64,000 nucleotides of DNA from Dipteris shenzhenensis (Eukaryota > Polypodiophyta > Polypodiopsida > Gleicheniales). The position numbers were made by a program, and so were the translations under genes. Below the pieces are notes generated by a model. The model made no database searches and had not been told where the DNA came from. It was given only the letters and a program-made list of their open reading frames with translations. Every line of letters starts with the position of its first letter. Position 1 is the stretch's first letter. Positions 1 through 9,230 of the stretch are shown here, one piece after another. The stretch lies in NCBI GenBank assembly GCA_047967505.1, contig CM106538.1; one strand, written 5' to 3'.

Positions 1-986
1 CATCATAAAAGCCAACCCTCGACATGAATGGAGAAGAACCTCAACCACATGACAGAGGGTCCGTTGTACCAGGTGAAGGGAGAGGAGAGGAGGAGAACAC
101 AACGGGAAGAGATCTTAGAGAAGAGAGCAGAATGGGAAGTAGCAAAGTTCATTAGAAAGCAAGATGACTGATACACTAGGAGAAGATACACACGAGGCGA
201 GCTCTTGACTCTAGCCTCTCACTTCTTCACTCACGCCTCCTCCCCCTCCTAGAATGTCCCCCCTCCTTTTCTCTTCACCTTCTCCTCATCTACTCCCCCC
301 GCTGCAAATCTCCTTTCCTTCTTCCTATTGGATGTCTTCCTGCATCCTTAGCCATTGCACCGTTTGTGGGCTGCTTCGCCCTTGATGGCTTCTGCAACAC
401 TCCAACCTGTTCTGGGTCAGTCAATCCTGTGCTCCATGTGTTCTCCTATCTATTCCATGCGCTCTTGACACTAGTTGGTTGCGAGGGATGGTGCACCACC
501 TATACCTCTTAACTGTTGGACTGCTTCCCATGTGCACCAACGAGTACCGCCTGTGCGCCTGTGCACTCTGCTGGACTGCTTCCCATGTGCACCAACAGGT
601 GTACCCGGTGCACCATTGCGCCAGTACTTCCCTCTACTTCCCTCTGATCAACTTGACCATGGTGGGTCGAGGTTGAGGTTTGGCACTCTTTAGTCATGTA
701 TTGCTTCCGTCATATCCAAGTCATGTCCAGGTCCTCTATAAGTCATGTACTGTCAAGTCATGTCCATGTCAAGTCAGGTCATGTCCAAGTCAAGTCATGT
801 CAAGTCATGTCCATGTCAAGTCATGTCATGTCCATGTTTGTTCTAGAGTGACCAAGATGTGAACATATGTGAACACGATGCGACTAGGTATGACCAAGGT
901 CTAACAACTTGGCATGTTGCTGAGGTGACCATGATGTGACCCAAATGTGACTCTTGGTGGGAGTCCTGGAGACTTAGAGTACAACA
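1..986 (-). repeat. 3' LTR of pol-less LTR retrotransposon (cut by window start)
   Basis: This segment is a near copy of 8022-8996 with scattered substitutions and short indels. On the minus strand it begins TGTTGTACTC at position 986, the same terminus as the other copy. The base just right of 986 starts a purine-rich minus-strand tract, as expected of a polypurine tract next to a 3' LTR. The left end lies outside the window, so about 190 bp of the LTR and the target duplication cannot be seen. A 57-bp-class internal duplication (around 518-605) and a TCATGTC-rich tandem tract (about 711-836) lie inside. Confidence 0.85.
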
Positions 987-1005
987 GATCCCCCGCCACT
1001 TTCAT
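987..1005 (-). other. Polypurine tract of the pol-less element
   Basis: Read on the minus strand this is AAAGTGGCGGGGGATC immediately before the LTR terminus TGTTGT. Its position and purine content fit a plus-strand primer site and fix the element's orientation as minus. Confidence 0.6.
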
Positions 1006-1275
1006 TCACCGTCCCGATGAATGACTGAGGGTCTGTGTGAGAGAAAGTTAAGTATAAATTGCAAATAAGAAAGTGACCTCGTGGTTGGAATCCCCAAACT
1101 GAAAAAGAAAGGGCTCATGGCCTTACAACTGTAAAACTGAAATAAAACTGGCTCATGGCCATACAACTCCAAAATTCCTTTATTTACATGAGAACTGCAG
1201 AATCCAAATGTATAGAGCTCGCAAAAAGAAATGCTGAAATGAAAGATCCAGGAGCTCCTGCTTGCTGGATGAAGG

Positions 1276-2184
1276 TCAGGGAGGGGGAGGGGGAGGGTGT
1301 GGTGGGTGTGCTGATGTTCCAGGGGTGGTCTTTGCCTCTTCCTCAACTGTGTCCATGAGGTTGCAGATGTCCTCGTATTTGGATTTATATCTGTAGTAGC
1401 CAGACCTGTAATAATCACATCGAGATTTGAGTGCAGCATTTTCAGTTTGCAGCCCATGGAAGTCGTCCTGCAACTTGGAATGTGAAACTTGGAGATGGTC
1501 CTCCTGCTCGAGAATCTACTTTATCTGACTCTGCACCACCTCCACCTGTTGATCCACAGTATGCTTGTCCTCTACCAGTGAGGTGTATCTATCCTGTAGG
1601 GCTGCAAGCTCCCTCTGGATCTCAGCCTGTTGGGCTGAATGATTGTCCTCCAAGACTTTCTTGCTGGCTGTCCACTCTGCCTCCTTTGCTGCAAGACATT
1701 GCTGAAACTTGTCCTGCTGAGTTTTCCACGCAGCCTCCCTTGCCTGTAGAGTTGCTCCCCACTCCGCTTCTTTCACCTGCAATGTTGTATCCCATTCTTT
1801 ATGCATGCTGGATACCTGCTTCTCATGTTCCAAGCGGAGGTGTTGCTTCTGTGACAGAAGCTTGCAAACCTGACCCGTAGTATTAAAGAGGGAGGCACCC
1901 ATCTGAATGAAGCTGTCATCTATAATGCACTGAGCCATATGAAGGGATCTTTTAGCCCATGCATACTTGTCCCGATAGGTCATTCGGTCAGCCATGTCGA
2001 TGAGTTCGCCATATTCCTTGAAGGCTGCTTTCATCCCTTTCTGCTCTGGGTCCTCGAGAGCTGCCACTGGAGCTAGTGTGTCGATGTTTAGGTAGCAACT
2101 TGGAGCTCGGGATGCTTTCTTGTTGGAAGCGATCGTCTCTTGCAAGGGAAGTGTGAAAATTTGGTCCAAGTCCTCCTCCTCCAT
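1276..2184 (-). CDS. Coiled-coil accessory protein of the pol-less element (frameshifted)
   Basis: A 222-codon minus-strand frame (2184 to 1516) starts MEEEDLDQIFTLPLQ. From about residue 110 it has long Ala/Glu/Lys/Gln-rich heptad-like stretches, including three related KEAEW/REAAW blocks, typical of a coiled coil. A second frame (1473 to 1276) continues with more helical sequence and ends in a His/Pro run, so one frameshift near 1490 probably splits a single ORF of about 300 codons. It is the last ORF before the polypurine tract. No family is recognised; it may assist particle assembly or be captured host sequence. It shows no RT, protease or integrase motif. Confidence 0.5.
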
Positions 2185-2511
2185 GCAAACAGGAGACCAC
2201 TTCCGCTTTAATGCATACAGAAGCCGTTTGTGTTCCTGGCTCTATTCCTCTATCTGGGCCTCATGGGTGAATAGATCTCCTGAGGAGGATGCGAAGTAGA
2301 TATCCAACATATCATTCTGAGGCAGTGGAGGACAATCAGCTTGAAAAGGTATCTTAACCCCAGCGAAAATAACCTCGCCAAGTCGAGTTTCCAGTGGGTC
2401 CTATTTAGCAGCCTCCATACTCGGATCAAGGGTCAGTCGTTGAGACACCCGGGGTGGTGTCTTCGTGTCACCAATGGCTCCCAAAGTAAGATTCAAGTTC
2501 AATAACCTGTG
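2185..2511. other. Inter-ORF spacer, no gene seen
   Basis: This lies between two minus-strand ORFs of the pol-less element. Short minus-strand frames overlap its left end, but no domain or regulatory site is recognisable. Confidence 0.4.
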
Positions 2512-3633
2512 TCACCATGAGATCCCAAGGCAGAGATCCCTGCTACCATAACTACTGTCAATGGACCCCCCTGAGCTGTGGGGCCAATGTCCGTATCTGT
2601 GCACCCTACTGACCCTACTGACCCTGATGAGATGATCAGAGGGGGGATGGTCATGACTGGGGGGGAGGTAAGTGGTAATGTCACGCCATGGTGGGTGAGA
2701 CCTGAGGAGGGCAAAGGACTGACCGGAAGACTGATCAGGGAAATCAAAATCTGCCTCGAAGGGGATGGATGGAGAGGTAATTCCTGCATGAGCAATGGAT
2801 GACAAAGCTCCAGAGGCTGGTCCAAGAGGGGATGGCTCAGAAACATGTGCTGCAGATGTGGGTAGAGCAAGAGTGGGTGTGGAGACGGGAGAGGAAGAGG
2901 GGATAGAGGCTGATGCAATAGAGGCCGAGGATGCTGGGGCTGCACTAAGAGCCAGTGGAGCTGATCTCAAGTGGGGAACCATAGGGGCGAAAGGTGGACG
3001 GTGAGGAGAAGATGAAGTATGTGAAGGTGGAGGAAAAAGTGCAGGTGTTGCAGCCTGCCACTGGTGCAAGAGGTAGGTGAGGTGAGGTCCACAAGTACAT
3101 GTGTGTGTGCCTCTGCGTGTGCAATTTCGAATAGTGGCCCGGAATGTTGAATAGAAGAGGGATGCAAAATCATACTGAATGATGGTGAAGAGAGCATTCA
3201 GAGCAGGACGGATACCTTTCGTGATGTAGTAATGCCCGGGTGCTGAATAGAAGAGAGTGAAGAAGTAGCAAGTGATTACTGCTTCTCTGCTTCCACCTTC
3301 CAAAACCTTTTTGCAATCATATCCCCTCCTGTTGGGTTTGCACTGTGAAAGGAATGAAAGGAGATGTGGTGAATTGTCAGAAGGAGGCAGAATAGGGAGA
3401 GCAGGGAGCCCCATGTACTGTGAGACCAAACTGGGTGTGAGAAGCTGCCTGGAGCCCATGAACTCAAAAGTGTCGGTGACGGAGTCATAAGATCTGATGA
3501 ATTTTGTACATAGTTCCACATCCACAGGAGGGAAGATGACCTTGTCGAACTCAGTTAGACAGAGGGTCTGAATCTCTGAAGATGTCAACATCGAGGATAG
3601 TTTGAGGTTTGGATCCAGAAGAGGTTTAAACAT
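2512..3633 (-). CDS. Accessory ORF resembling plant-transposon accessory domain
   Basis: A continuous 373-codon minus-strand ORF. Residues 1 to about 190 look like a folded domain with the pattern of the putative plant transposon protein family often carried by plant LTR elements: an early FDKVIFPPVDVELCTKFI block, a middle LTPSLVSQYMGLP block, and a later aromatic segment FFTLFYSAPGHYYITKGIR. Residues 190-373 are low-complexity, rich in Pro, Ser and Ala, and probably disordered. The family assignment rests on pattern memory and should be tested by profile search. The ORF lies downstream of gag where pol would normally be. Its length without stops, in an element whose gag is already frameshifted, suggests recent or still selected coding. 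Confidence 0.5.
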   Translation of the reverse strand: MFKPLLDPNLKLSSMLTSSEIQTLCLTEFDKVIFPPVDVELCTKFIRSYDSVTDTFEFMGSRQLLTPSLVSQYMGLPALPILPPSDNSPHLLSFLSQCKPNRRGYDCKKVLEGGSREAVITCYFFTLFYSAPGHYYITKGIRPALNALFTIIQYDFASLFYSTFRATIRNCTRRGTHTCTCGPHLTYLLHQWQAATPALFPPPSHTSSSPHRPPFAPMVPHLRSAPLALSAAPASSASIASASIPSSSPVSTPTLALPTSAAHVSEPSPLGPASGALSSIAHAGITSPSIPFEADFDFPDQSSGQSFALLRSHPPWRDITTYLPPSHDHPPSDHLIRVSRVSRVHRYGHWPHSSGGSIDSSYGSRDLCLGISW

Positions 3634-3802
3634 AACCAGGAATGTGGGAGAGAGGAGGGGTGGTTATCGAAGGGCTCTGTATCTCTCTTGGCCCACCCGA
3701 CCCTTTTGAATGTGGTCTCCGTGCAGAGGGGGTGTAATCTGAGCCCCCATGGTCAGAAGAAGAGGCACTGGAGCTCTGAGAGTGGGAAAGAACCTCGCGC
3801 TG

Positions 3803-4639
3803 CTATCTTGATTGTGGTGGCTCTCCATCGGAGATGATAGTGATATCCGGGCCAAGATGGGGATGCAGGGTTGAATGCATCACTGATGAAGTAGACAATG
3901 ATGATGAAGTCGGCCCTGCTGATGAAGTCAGGCCTGCCGAGATGAAGTTGGCCTTGTTGATGAAGTCGGCCTTGCTGATGTAGTCGGCCCTGTTGATGAA
4001 GTCAGCCTTGCTGATGTAGTCGGCCCTGTTGATGAAGTCAGCCTTGCTGATGTAGTCGGCCCTGTTGATGAAGTAAGGCCTGCTGATGAAGTCGGCCTTG
4101 CTGATGAAGTCGGCCCTGTTGATAAAGTCGGCTTGGCTGATGTAGTCGGCACTGCTGTAGAGGCTGTAGGCATGGATGAGGTCATGTGCACTGCAGAGGC
4201 TGCCTGGGACGTCATGGCGGTATAGAAAAGGGTGAGAGCTTATCTCTGGGCAAACATGGTTTATACTTGCGCTTCTTCTCGAGCATGAAGAAGGGGATTT
4301 CGCCAGAGAAACAAAGCAAGAAGGAGGGGAGCTGGTGGCGAAGCACGTGGAAAGGGAGGAGGGGAGCCGTGTATGGGCGACCTTCCAGCTGCAAGCAATT
4401 AGAGAGTTTCCTTCTGTACGCGCAACGCCAACACGAAGACTGCTCACCGATCTATCACGTAATGCCGCCTCTGTGCTTACCCATTTGCAGATTCCTCTGA
4501 GCCCGAGCTGGACGACACTGCAGGCAAGCTGCTGATAAAACCAGTTGATTTTCTCAAGCTTGGCTATGGCGACCTGGCGCAACATTGCGCTCTTCCTTGG
4601 TGGAGGACCTTCTCTGGTATAAGGCCTTTCTTCCTGCAT
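3803..4639 (-). CDS. Open frame spanning the minisatellite, function unknown
   Basis: A 278-codon minus-strand frame. Residues 1-150 are Ser-rich with no recognised domain. Residues about 155-240 are the translated minisatellite (alternating NRADYISKADFI-like units), and the C terminus is TSSAGPTSSSLSTSS then DITIISDGEPPQSR. It sits upstream of the 373-codon ORF in the same element and could be the disordered N-terminal part of that protein, separated by frame changes near 3803-3640. It could equally be non-coding sequence kept open by the repeat. Confidence that it is a protein is low. Confidence 0.25.
   Translation of the reverse strand: MQEERPYTREGPPPRKSAMLRQVAIAKLEKINWFYQQLACSVVQLGLRGICKWVSTEAALRDRSVSSLRVGVARTEGNSLIACSWKVAHTRLPSSLSTCFATSSPPSCFVSLAKSPSSCSRRSASINHVCPEISSHPFLYRHDVPGSLCSAHDLIHAYSLYSSADYISQADFINRADFISKADFISRPYFINRADYISKADFINRADYISKADFINRADYISKADFINKANFISAGLTSSAGPTSSSLSTSSVMHSTLHPHLGPDITIISDGEPPQSR
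3885..4165. repeat. 15/30-bp minisatellite (GATGAAGTCGG type)
   Basis: About 18 imperfect copies of a 15-bp unit like CTGATGAAGTCGGCC occur, alternating so that a 30-bp higher-order period is visible. Because 15 is a multiple of 3, the array stays open on the minus strand. One frame (4639 to 3803) reads alternating RADYI/KADFI units and another reads PTSS-type units. An irregular unit near 3938-3950 shifts the frame. Confidence 0.8.
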
Positions 4640-4907
4640 AAAAATCCCCTTGAATAGAGCTATGAGCTATGAGAATTGCACCCTCCAATCTACTCTGGTC
4701 TCTGTTGACAGAATTCTGCATATTTTGGTCAAAGGGTGTTGAGTAATCACCATAAGTTTGGGGCTTTCATTATTTACAGCTGACTTTCATTGCTTTGATT
4801 GTACTTAAGTAGTAGAAGTCAGTCATGGAGCTCATAAGTGTCCTTATACTTTGCATTTAGAATGATGACTATGTGATTCTCTCTTGATGAGTGCTTGAAT
4901 TGTAAAG

Positions 4908-5381
4908 ATGACTAAGCCCAAGCAAGTAGAGAAGTTGGATGGAATTAGTTTCCATACTCGGCAAACAAAAGCTGAGTTTATGCTTATGAAAAAGAAGATA
5001 TGGAATGTTGTGAATGGAAAGAAGTCTACAAAAGAAAAAGGTAATTGGTTGATCAAAGACAAGAAGGCTCTTGCTATCATTGCTTTGGGATTAAGTGACT
5101 CGTACATTCACCACAGTGATGGCTTTGAAACTTCACATGAAGCTTGGGATCATCATCTCACAGTATTTGGTGCACAAGGAAAATGCTTCAAATATATCTT
5201 GCTTATTAAGTTCCTTTACCTACAATTGGAAAAGGGAATGTGTTATTCCATGAATAACAACAAAGAGAATCAAGCATTTCTTGTGAAGAAGGGCTACTTC
5301 AACAACAAAGCTCTGGCTGAAGGAAGAACTCCATCAGCAAATGAAGAATCAAACTTTGAAAATAAAGACTATGCTTTTTAA
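4908..5381 (+). pseudogene. Ty1/copia gag N-terminal fragment
   Basis: A 157-codon frame. Residues 1-75 match the copia gag pattern: KLDGISFHTRQTKAEFMLMK (usually KLDG.NF..W....E..L), then IWNVVNGK, DKKALAIIALGLSDS and SHEAWDHHL. After about residue 90 (FGAQGKCFKYILLIKFLYL) the family pattern is lost and the C terminus is unlike gag, consistent with a deletion joining gag to downstream sequence. The normal copia gag-pol polyprotein is well over 1000 residues, so this is a remnant. Confidence 0.7.
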
Positions 5382-5676
5382 GCTCTTTGTCTTTTGAATT
5401 TTTGTTTATCATCACTTGGTCAAATTTTGAGGTTCTCTGCCTGGAGTAGTACTCCAAAAAGAATGTCATATGTTATGTCTTTTGTAAATCACCTCTGGTC
5501 ACCACATGATGTAGACCATGTGATATGTGTTTTGTCTATCCCATTTTTGTGAACCTCACACCCTTGGGAACCCTTGCTAGCATGAGATCCTAGCCATAGA
5601 TTTATCCTTGACCACCATGAGATGGCATGAGAAACTATGAGACTAGATGTATCCTTAACACTGCAAGAGGCAAACC

Positions 5677-6070
5677 CTTGAGGGAGGGTATGTTGGGAGA
5701 AGTGTGATCAAGGGCTTGCTCTATGGTGCATGTGTGTATCTAGGGAAGTCACATGTGTGTTTGTGTGTGTTGTAAAGGCACATCAAGTGCTATGATGTGT
5801 CTAGTGTGTGACCTAAGTGATGATGTAAGCCAAAGGCCCCCACATGGGAGGTTCCTTTGATTTAGGCCAGTCCCACTGATATAGGGACTAATTCCCACTG
5901 ATGTAGGGGCTGATTGCCACTTATGTAGGGAAGGTGCTACCTTCTCCCCATTTCTATAAGAGAGAGTCCTTTCTCTCACAATCAATAATAGTGTACTACA
6001 TTTTTGGTTTCATTGTGCTCTCACTCCTCTTCCAAGATGCATCTATTCTATCCTACGGGATTCTACACAC
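5677..6070 (+). repeat. Polypurine tract and 3' LTR of the copia remnant
   Basis: The purine tract TTGAGGGAGGG is followed by the LTR starting at 5691 with TGTTGGGAGAAG. A TATA-like CTATAAG lies at about 5955, followed by AGAGAGTCC. The 3' end is placed where the similarity between 6056-6350 and 7008-7310 begins. Only one copy is present in the window. Confidence 0.5.
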
Positions 6071-6360
6071 TGATGGTCCTGCATACGTGGGGGGTCTCGG
6101 TGTTGCAGAGGGAAAGTGTGCGAACGTAGAAGATGTGGGGGTTAAAGAGGATGGGAGAGCATTTGGGAAAGAGAGGGACGGAGGTGAAGTCATGGATGAG
6201 TAGGTAGTAGGGAAGGAAGGGGGTGGTGGAAAAGGCCGTACCGGTGTGGATGGAAAGGGAGATGAAACCATCATGGTAGGTAAAGGCATGGCCGGAGTAA
6301 AAGTACCCCCGAGTGGGATAGATGTGGAAGAAAGATTAGCTAGGAGCCCGGAGCCCTTCA
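6056..6360 (-). repeat. Direct duplicate of 7008-7312 within gag
   Basis: About 300 bp encoding the Pro-rich SGLLANLSSTSIPLGGTF... segment is repeated at 7008-7312 in the same orientation with few differences. The two copies flank the gag core. This suggests a duplication or template-switch event during reverse transcription. Confidence 0.8.
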
Positions 6361-6581
6361 TGACGGCGTCATTGGGTGGCACAGACATCATTGCGGCCAG
6401 GACCCTCATCCTTGTGTACATCTCCGAGATACTTTCGCCAAGCTTCATGGTATCAGTGGATAACTCTTGGACAATCATGTGTTCGAATTTTTCCAACTTG
6501 AAAGTGCGTAAGAATTCCTCCCTTAGGTCTGTCCACGTCTGGAAGTGGTCAGGGGGAAATTGACTGTACCATACATCGGTG

Positions 6582-6779
6582 GCATCCTCCAATGACGAGG
6601 GGAAGATGTGAAGGAACACATGCTCATTCTCCACACCTTTAGCTCTACATGCTGTGAGGAATTTCCTCACATGAGCTTCCGCATCCTCCAATGACGAGGG
6701 GAAGATGTGAAGGAAGACATGCTCATCCTCCACACCTTTAGCTCTACATGCTGTGAGGAATTTTCTCACATGAACTTTT
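6582..6779 (-). repeat. Two tandem 99-bp units in gag
   Basis: Units 6582-6680 and 6681-6779 differ at only a few bases. At 99 bp each they add 33 codons without changing frame. Confidence 0.85.
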
Positions 6780-7805
6780 GAGTCTTCACGTGGACCTTGT
6801 TGAGTAGCTTGAGAAGTCTAGCTCTGTGTGTAGGACTAAGAACGGCCATCCCCACCCGAGAGGCTGAAGCAGATGCAAGAGTTGGAGGGAGTCCCGATGG
6901 AGCGGTAATGAGTGTGGGTGCTCCGGAGGAGGAGACCATACCGACAACACCTCCTGTGGAGGACCACAATGGGGAAGTCACTACTGATGTAGCTGTAGAG
7001 GAAGTGTACACAGATGGTCCTTTATACGAGGGGGGTCTCGGTGTAGTAGATGGAAAGGGTGCGAACATAGAAGATGTGGGGGTTAAAGAGGATGGGAGAG
7101 CATTTGGGAAAGAGAGGGACGGAGGTGAAGTCATGGATGAGTAGGCAATAGGGAAGGTAGGGGGTGGTGGAAAAGGCCGTACCGGTGTGGATGGAAAGGG
7201 AGATGAAACCATCATGGCAGTTAAAGGCATGGCCGAAGTAAAAGTACCCCCGAGTGGGATAGATGTGGAAGAAAGATTAGCTAGGAGCCCGGAGCTATGC
7301 ATAACAGATGAGGTAGCAGCTTGTCCAGACGAGGCAAGAGCAGCAGATGGAGCAGATGGAGTCACCACTCCGGCAGAAGAGGTAACCGATGAAGACATCG
7401 TTGCAAGAGGAGGAGAGGGGCTGCCTTGACCTTGATGAGTCCCTGAGGAGCCCTCGTCCTTCGTAACCTCTTCTTTCACCTGTTCTCCGCTTTGCACTTC
7501 TTCTTCTCTGGAGTTCGGATCTGACACCAGAGTTCCTGTTGATCCAAGTCAATGAGAGTGTCGATGAAATTACTTGCTCTGGCTACTGCTCCAATGGGCT
7601 CACTTTGTGCTCGAGTTGAGGACTTCGCAAACTTACGTCGCACGCAATGCTTCTTGTACCGCGTTTGGTCTGCCGAAAGTCTTTTCTCCACTCTCCTCAA
7701 GTACCTCCTAGTCCTCTCGCTAGCTCCTTCAAATGTTTCAGAACTACTCGGCATAAGGCCTCTCTCTAGGACCCTAGATCACCACTTCACTTGTGCTACT
7801 CATGT

Positions 7806-7826
7806 CCCACCGTGATTGCCAAAAAC
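7806..7826 (-). other. Primer-binding-like site of the pol-less element
   Basis: On the minus strand the LTR ends TAGACA, then GTTTT, then TGGCAATCACGGTGGGA from 7821. The TTTTTGGC...TGGGGA layout resembles the leader of plant Tat-type gypsy elements. The match to a specific tRNA cannot be confirmed by eye. Confidence 0.4.
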
Positions 7827-8996
7827 TGTCTAGGGGGGGGGGTCCTAACACTTCCGGAAGTATTATCGGAGGCCTAGGGCCACTGGTGCGAGAAGCAAGT
7901 AAGACATGCCATAGGTGCCACTGATGGTACGTAGGCGAGTGCTAGTCGATGGTGTCAACTATGTGCAAGCGGTACAAGTGTTGAAGTGATGTGAGCAAGA
8001 AGAAGACCAAAGCGGAACAACATCATAAAAGCCAACCCTCGACATGAACGGAGAAGAACTTCAACCACATACACAGGGTCCGTTGTACCAAGTGAAGGGA
8101 GAGGAGAGGAGGAGAACACAACGGGAAGAGATCTTAGAGAAGCGAGCAAGGATGAGAAGTAGCAAAGTTCATTAGAAAGCAAGATGATTGATACACCAAG
8201 AGAAGATACACACGAGGCGAGCTCTTGACTCTAGCCTCTCACTCCTTCACTCACGCCTCCTCCCCCTGCTCCTCTTCACCTTCTCCTCATCTGCTCCCCC
8301 CGCTGCAAATCTCCTTTCCTTCTTCCTATTGGATGTCTTCCTGCATCTTAGCCATTCCACCGTTTGTGGGCTGCTTCGCCCTTGATGGCTTCTGCAACAC
8401 TCCAGCCTGTTCTGGGTCAGTCAATCCCGTGCTGCATGTGTCTCCTGTCTATTCCATGTGCTCCTAACACTGGTGGGTTGCGAGGGATGGTGCACTACCT
8501 ATACCTCTTAACTGTTGGACTGCTTCCCATGTGGACCAACGAGTACCGCCTGTGCACTCTGCTGGACTGCTTCCCATGTGCACCAATAGGTGTACCCGGT
8601 GCACCATTGCGCCAATACTTCCCTCTGATCAACTTGACCATGGTGGGTCGAGGTTGAGGTTTGTCACTCTTTAGTCATGTATTGCTTCCGTCATAACCAA
8701 GTCATGTCCAGGACCTCTATAAGTCATGTACTGTCAAGTCATGTCCATGTCAAGTCAAGTCATGTCCAAGTCACAAGTCATGTCATGTCCATGTCAAGTC
8801 ATGTCCAAGTCATGTCATGTCCATGTCAAGTCATGTCATGTCCATGTTTGTTCCAAAGTGACCAAGATGTGAACTTATGTAAACACGATGCGACTAGGTA
8901 TGACCAAGGTCTAACAACTTGGCATGTCGCTGAGGTGACCATGATGTGACCCAGGTGTGACTCTTGGTGGGAGTCTCGGAGACTTAGAGTACAACA
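7827..8996 (-). repeat. 5' LTR of the pol-less retrotransposon
   Basis: About 1170 bp. On the minus strand it begins TGTTGT at 8996 and ends GACA at 7827, giving the usual TG...CA termini. The 8022-8996 part matches 1-986. A run of ten G (7833-7842) lies next to the internal boundary. Possible target duplication sequence GCGAG follows at 8997-9001, but its partner lies outside the window. Confidence 0.75.
8695..8848. repeat. TCATGTC-rich short tandem repeats in LTR
   Basis: Many imperfect copies of AAGTCATGTC / CATGTCCATG occur. The matching tract in the other LTR (711-836) is shorter, so copy number has changed since insertion. On the minus strand the tract lies about 150-300 bp inside the LTR start, in the U3 region. 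Confidence 0.75.
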
Positions 8997-9230
8997 GCGA
9001 GCGAGCAAATGACGCTGAGATCTCTGCAGATAGCACAACCTTGGCCGACAACAAGCTTCAACGGCCCTAACAAAGCGGCTCTTGCAGCTCAACGCCTCAA
9101 CACACAGAACTCAACGAAGGCGCTCGTGTTGCTGACATAGCGCAAACAACTACTTTGCAGAATCGAAGAGGCAGAGGTTAGGCGGCCTAGATGGAGGAGC
9201 TAGGCGGAGCGAGACGGAATAAATTCAAGT

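Larger units (their letters stand above)
4641..6070 (+). mobile_element. Copia remnant: gag fragment plus 3' LTR, no pol
   Basis: Inserted in the pol-less element and opposite in orientation. A copia gag ORF (4908-5381) is followed by about 300 bp of spacer, a purine tract ending at 5690, and an LTR starting TGTTGGGAGAAG at 5691. The right end is placed near 6070, where sequence homologous to the host gag resumes. No matching 5' LTR is seen left of 4908 and the left boundary is approximate. Protease, integrase and RT are absent, so the copy was internally deleted and 5'-truncated. Confidence 0.6.
6053..7754 (-). pseudogene. gag of the pol-less LTR retrotransposon (frameshifted)
   Basis: Read on the minus strand, the frame starts MPSSSETFEGASERTRRYL at 7754, passes into a Ser/Pro/Thr-rich frame (7527-6766), and then into the gag core (6769-6053). 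The core has the Retrotrans_gag pattern ATDVWYSQFPPDHFQTWTDL, REEFLRTFKLEKFEH, and ESISEMYTRMRVLAAMM. Two shifts, near 7500 and near 6770, separate the frames. A 33-residue block (VRKFLTACRAKG...) is duplicated in tandem and in frame, and a Pro-rich segment occurs both before and after the core. The gag should package RNA for the element. No zinc knuckle is seen, and the copia insertion cuts the 3' side. Confidence 0.65.
987..7826 (-). mobile_element. Internal region of a pol-less LTR retrotransposon with gag and accessory ORFs
   Basis: The internal region lies between the LTR ending at 986 and the LTR starting at 7827. Read on the minus strand it runs: primer-binding-like site, gag (7754 to about 6071), an inserted copia remnant (to about 4640), a minisatellite-bearing stretch, a 373-codon ORF, a coiled-coil ORF, then the polypurine tract. 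I find no reverse transcriptase, RNase H or integrase motif in any frame. The layout fits a non-autonomous element of the terminal-repeat-with-gag kind that has gained extra coding sequence. It would depend on the pol of a related autonomous element, whose identity is not visible here. Confidence 0.7.

Noticed and set aside
7495-7532. Alternative primer-binding site TGGTGTCAGATCC (minus strand) resembling the Met-tRNA site
   Set aside because: It would place the LTR end inside a gag-like reading frame, and TG...CA termini with a five-base spacer fit better at 7821-7827. It remains a possible alternative.
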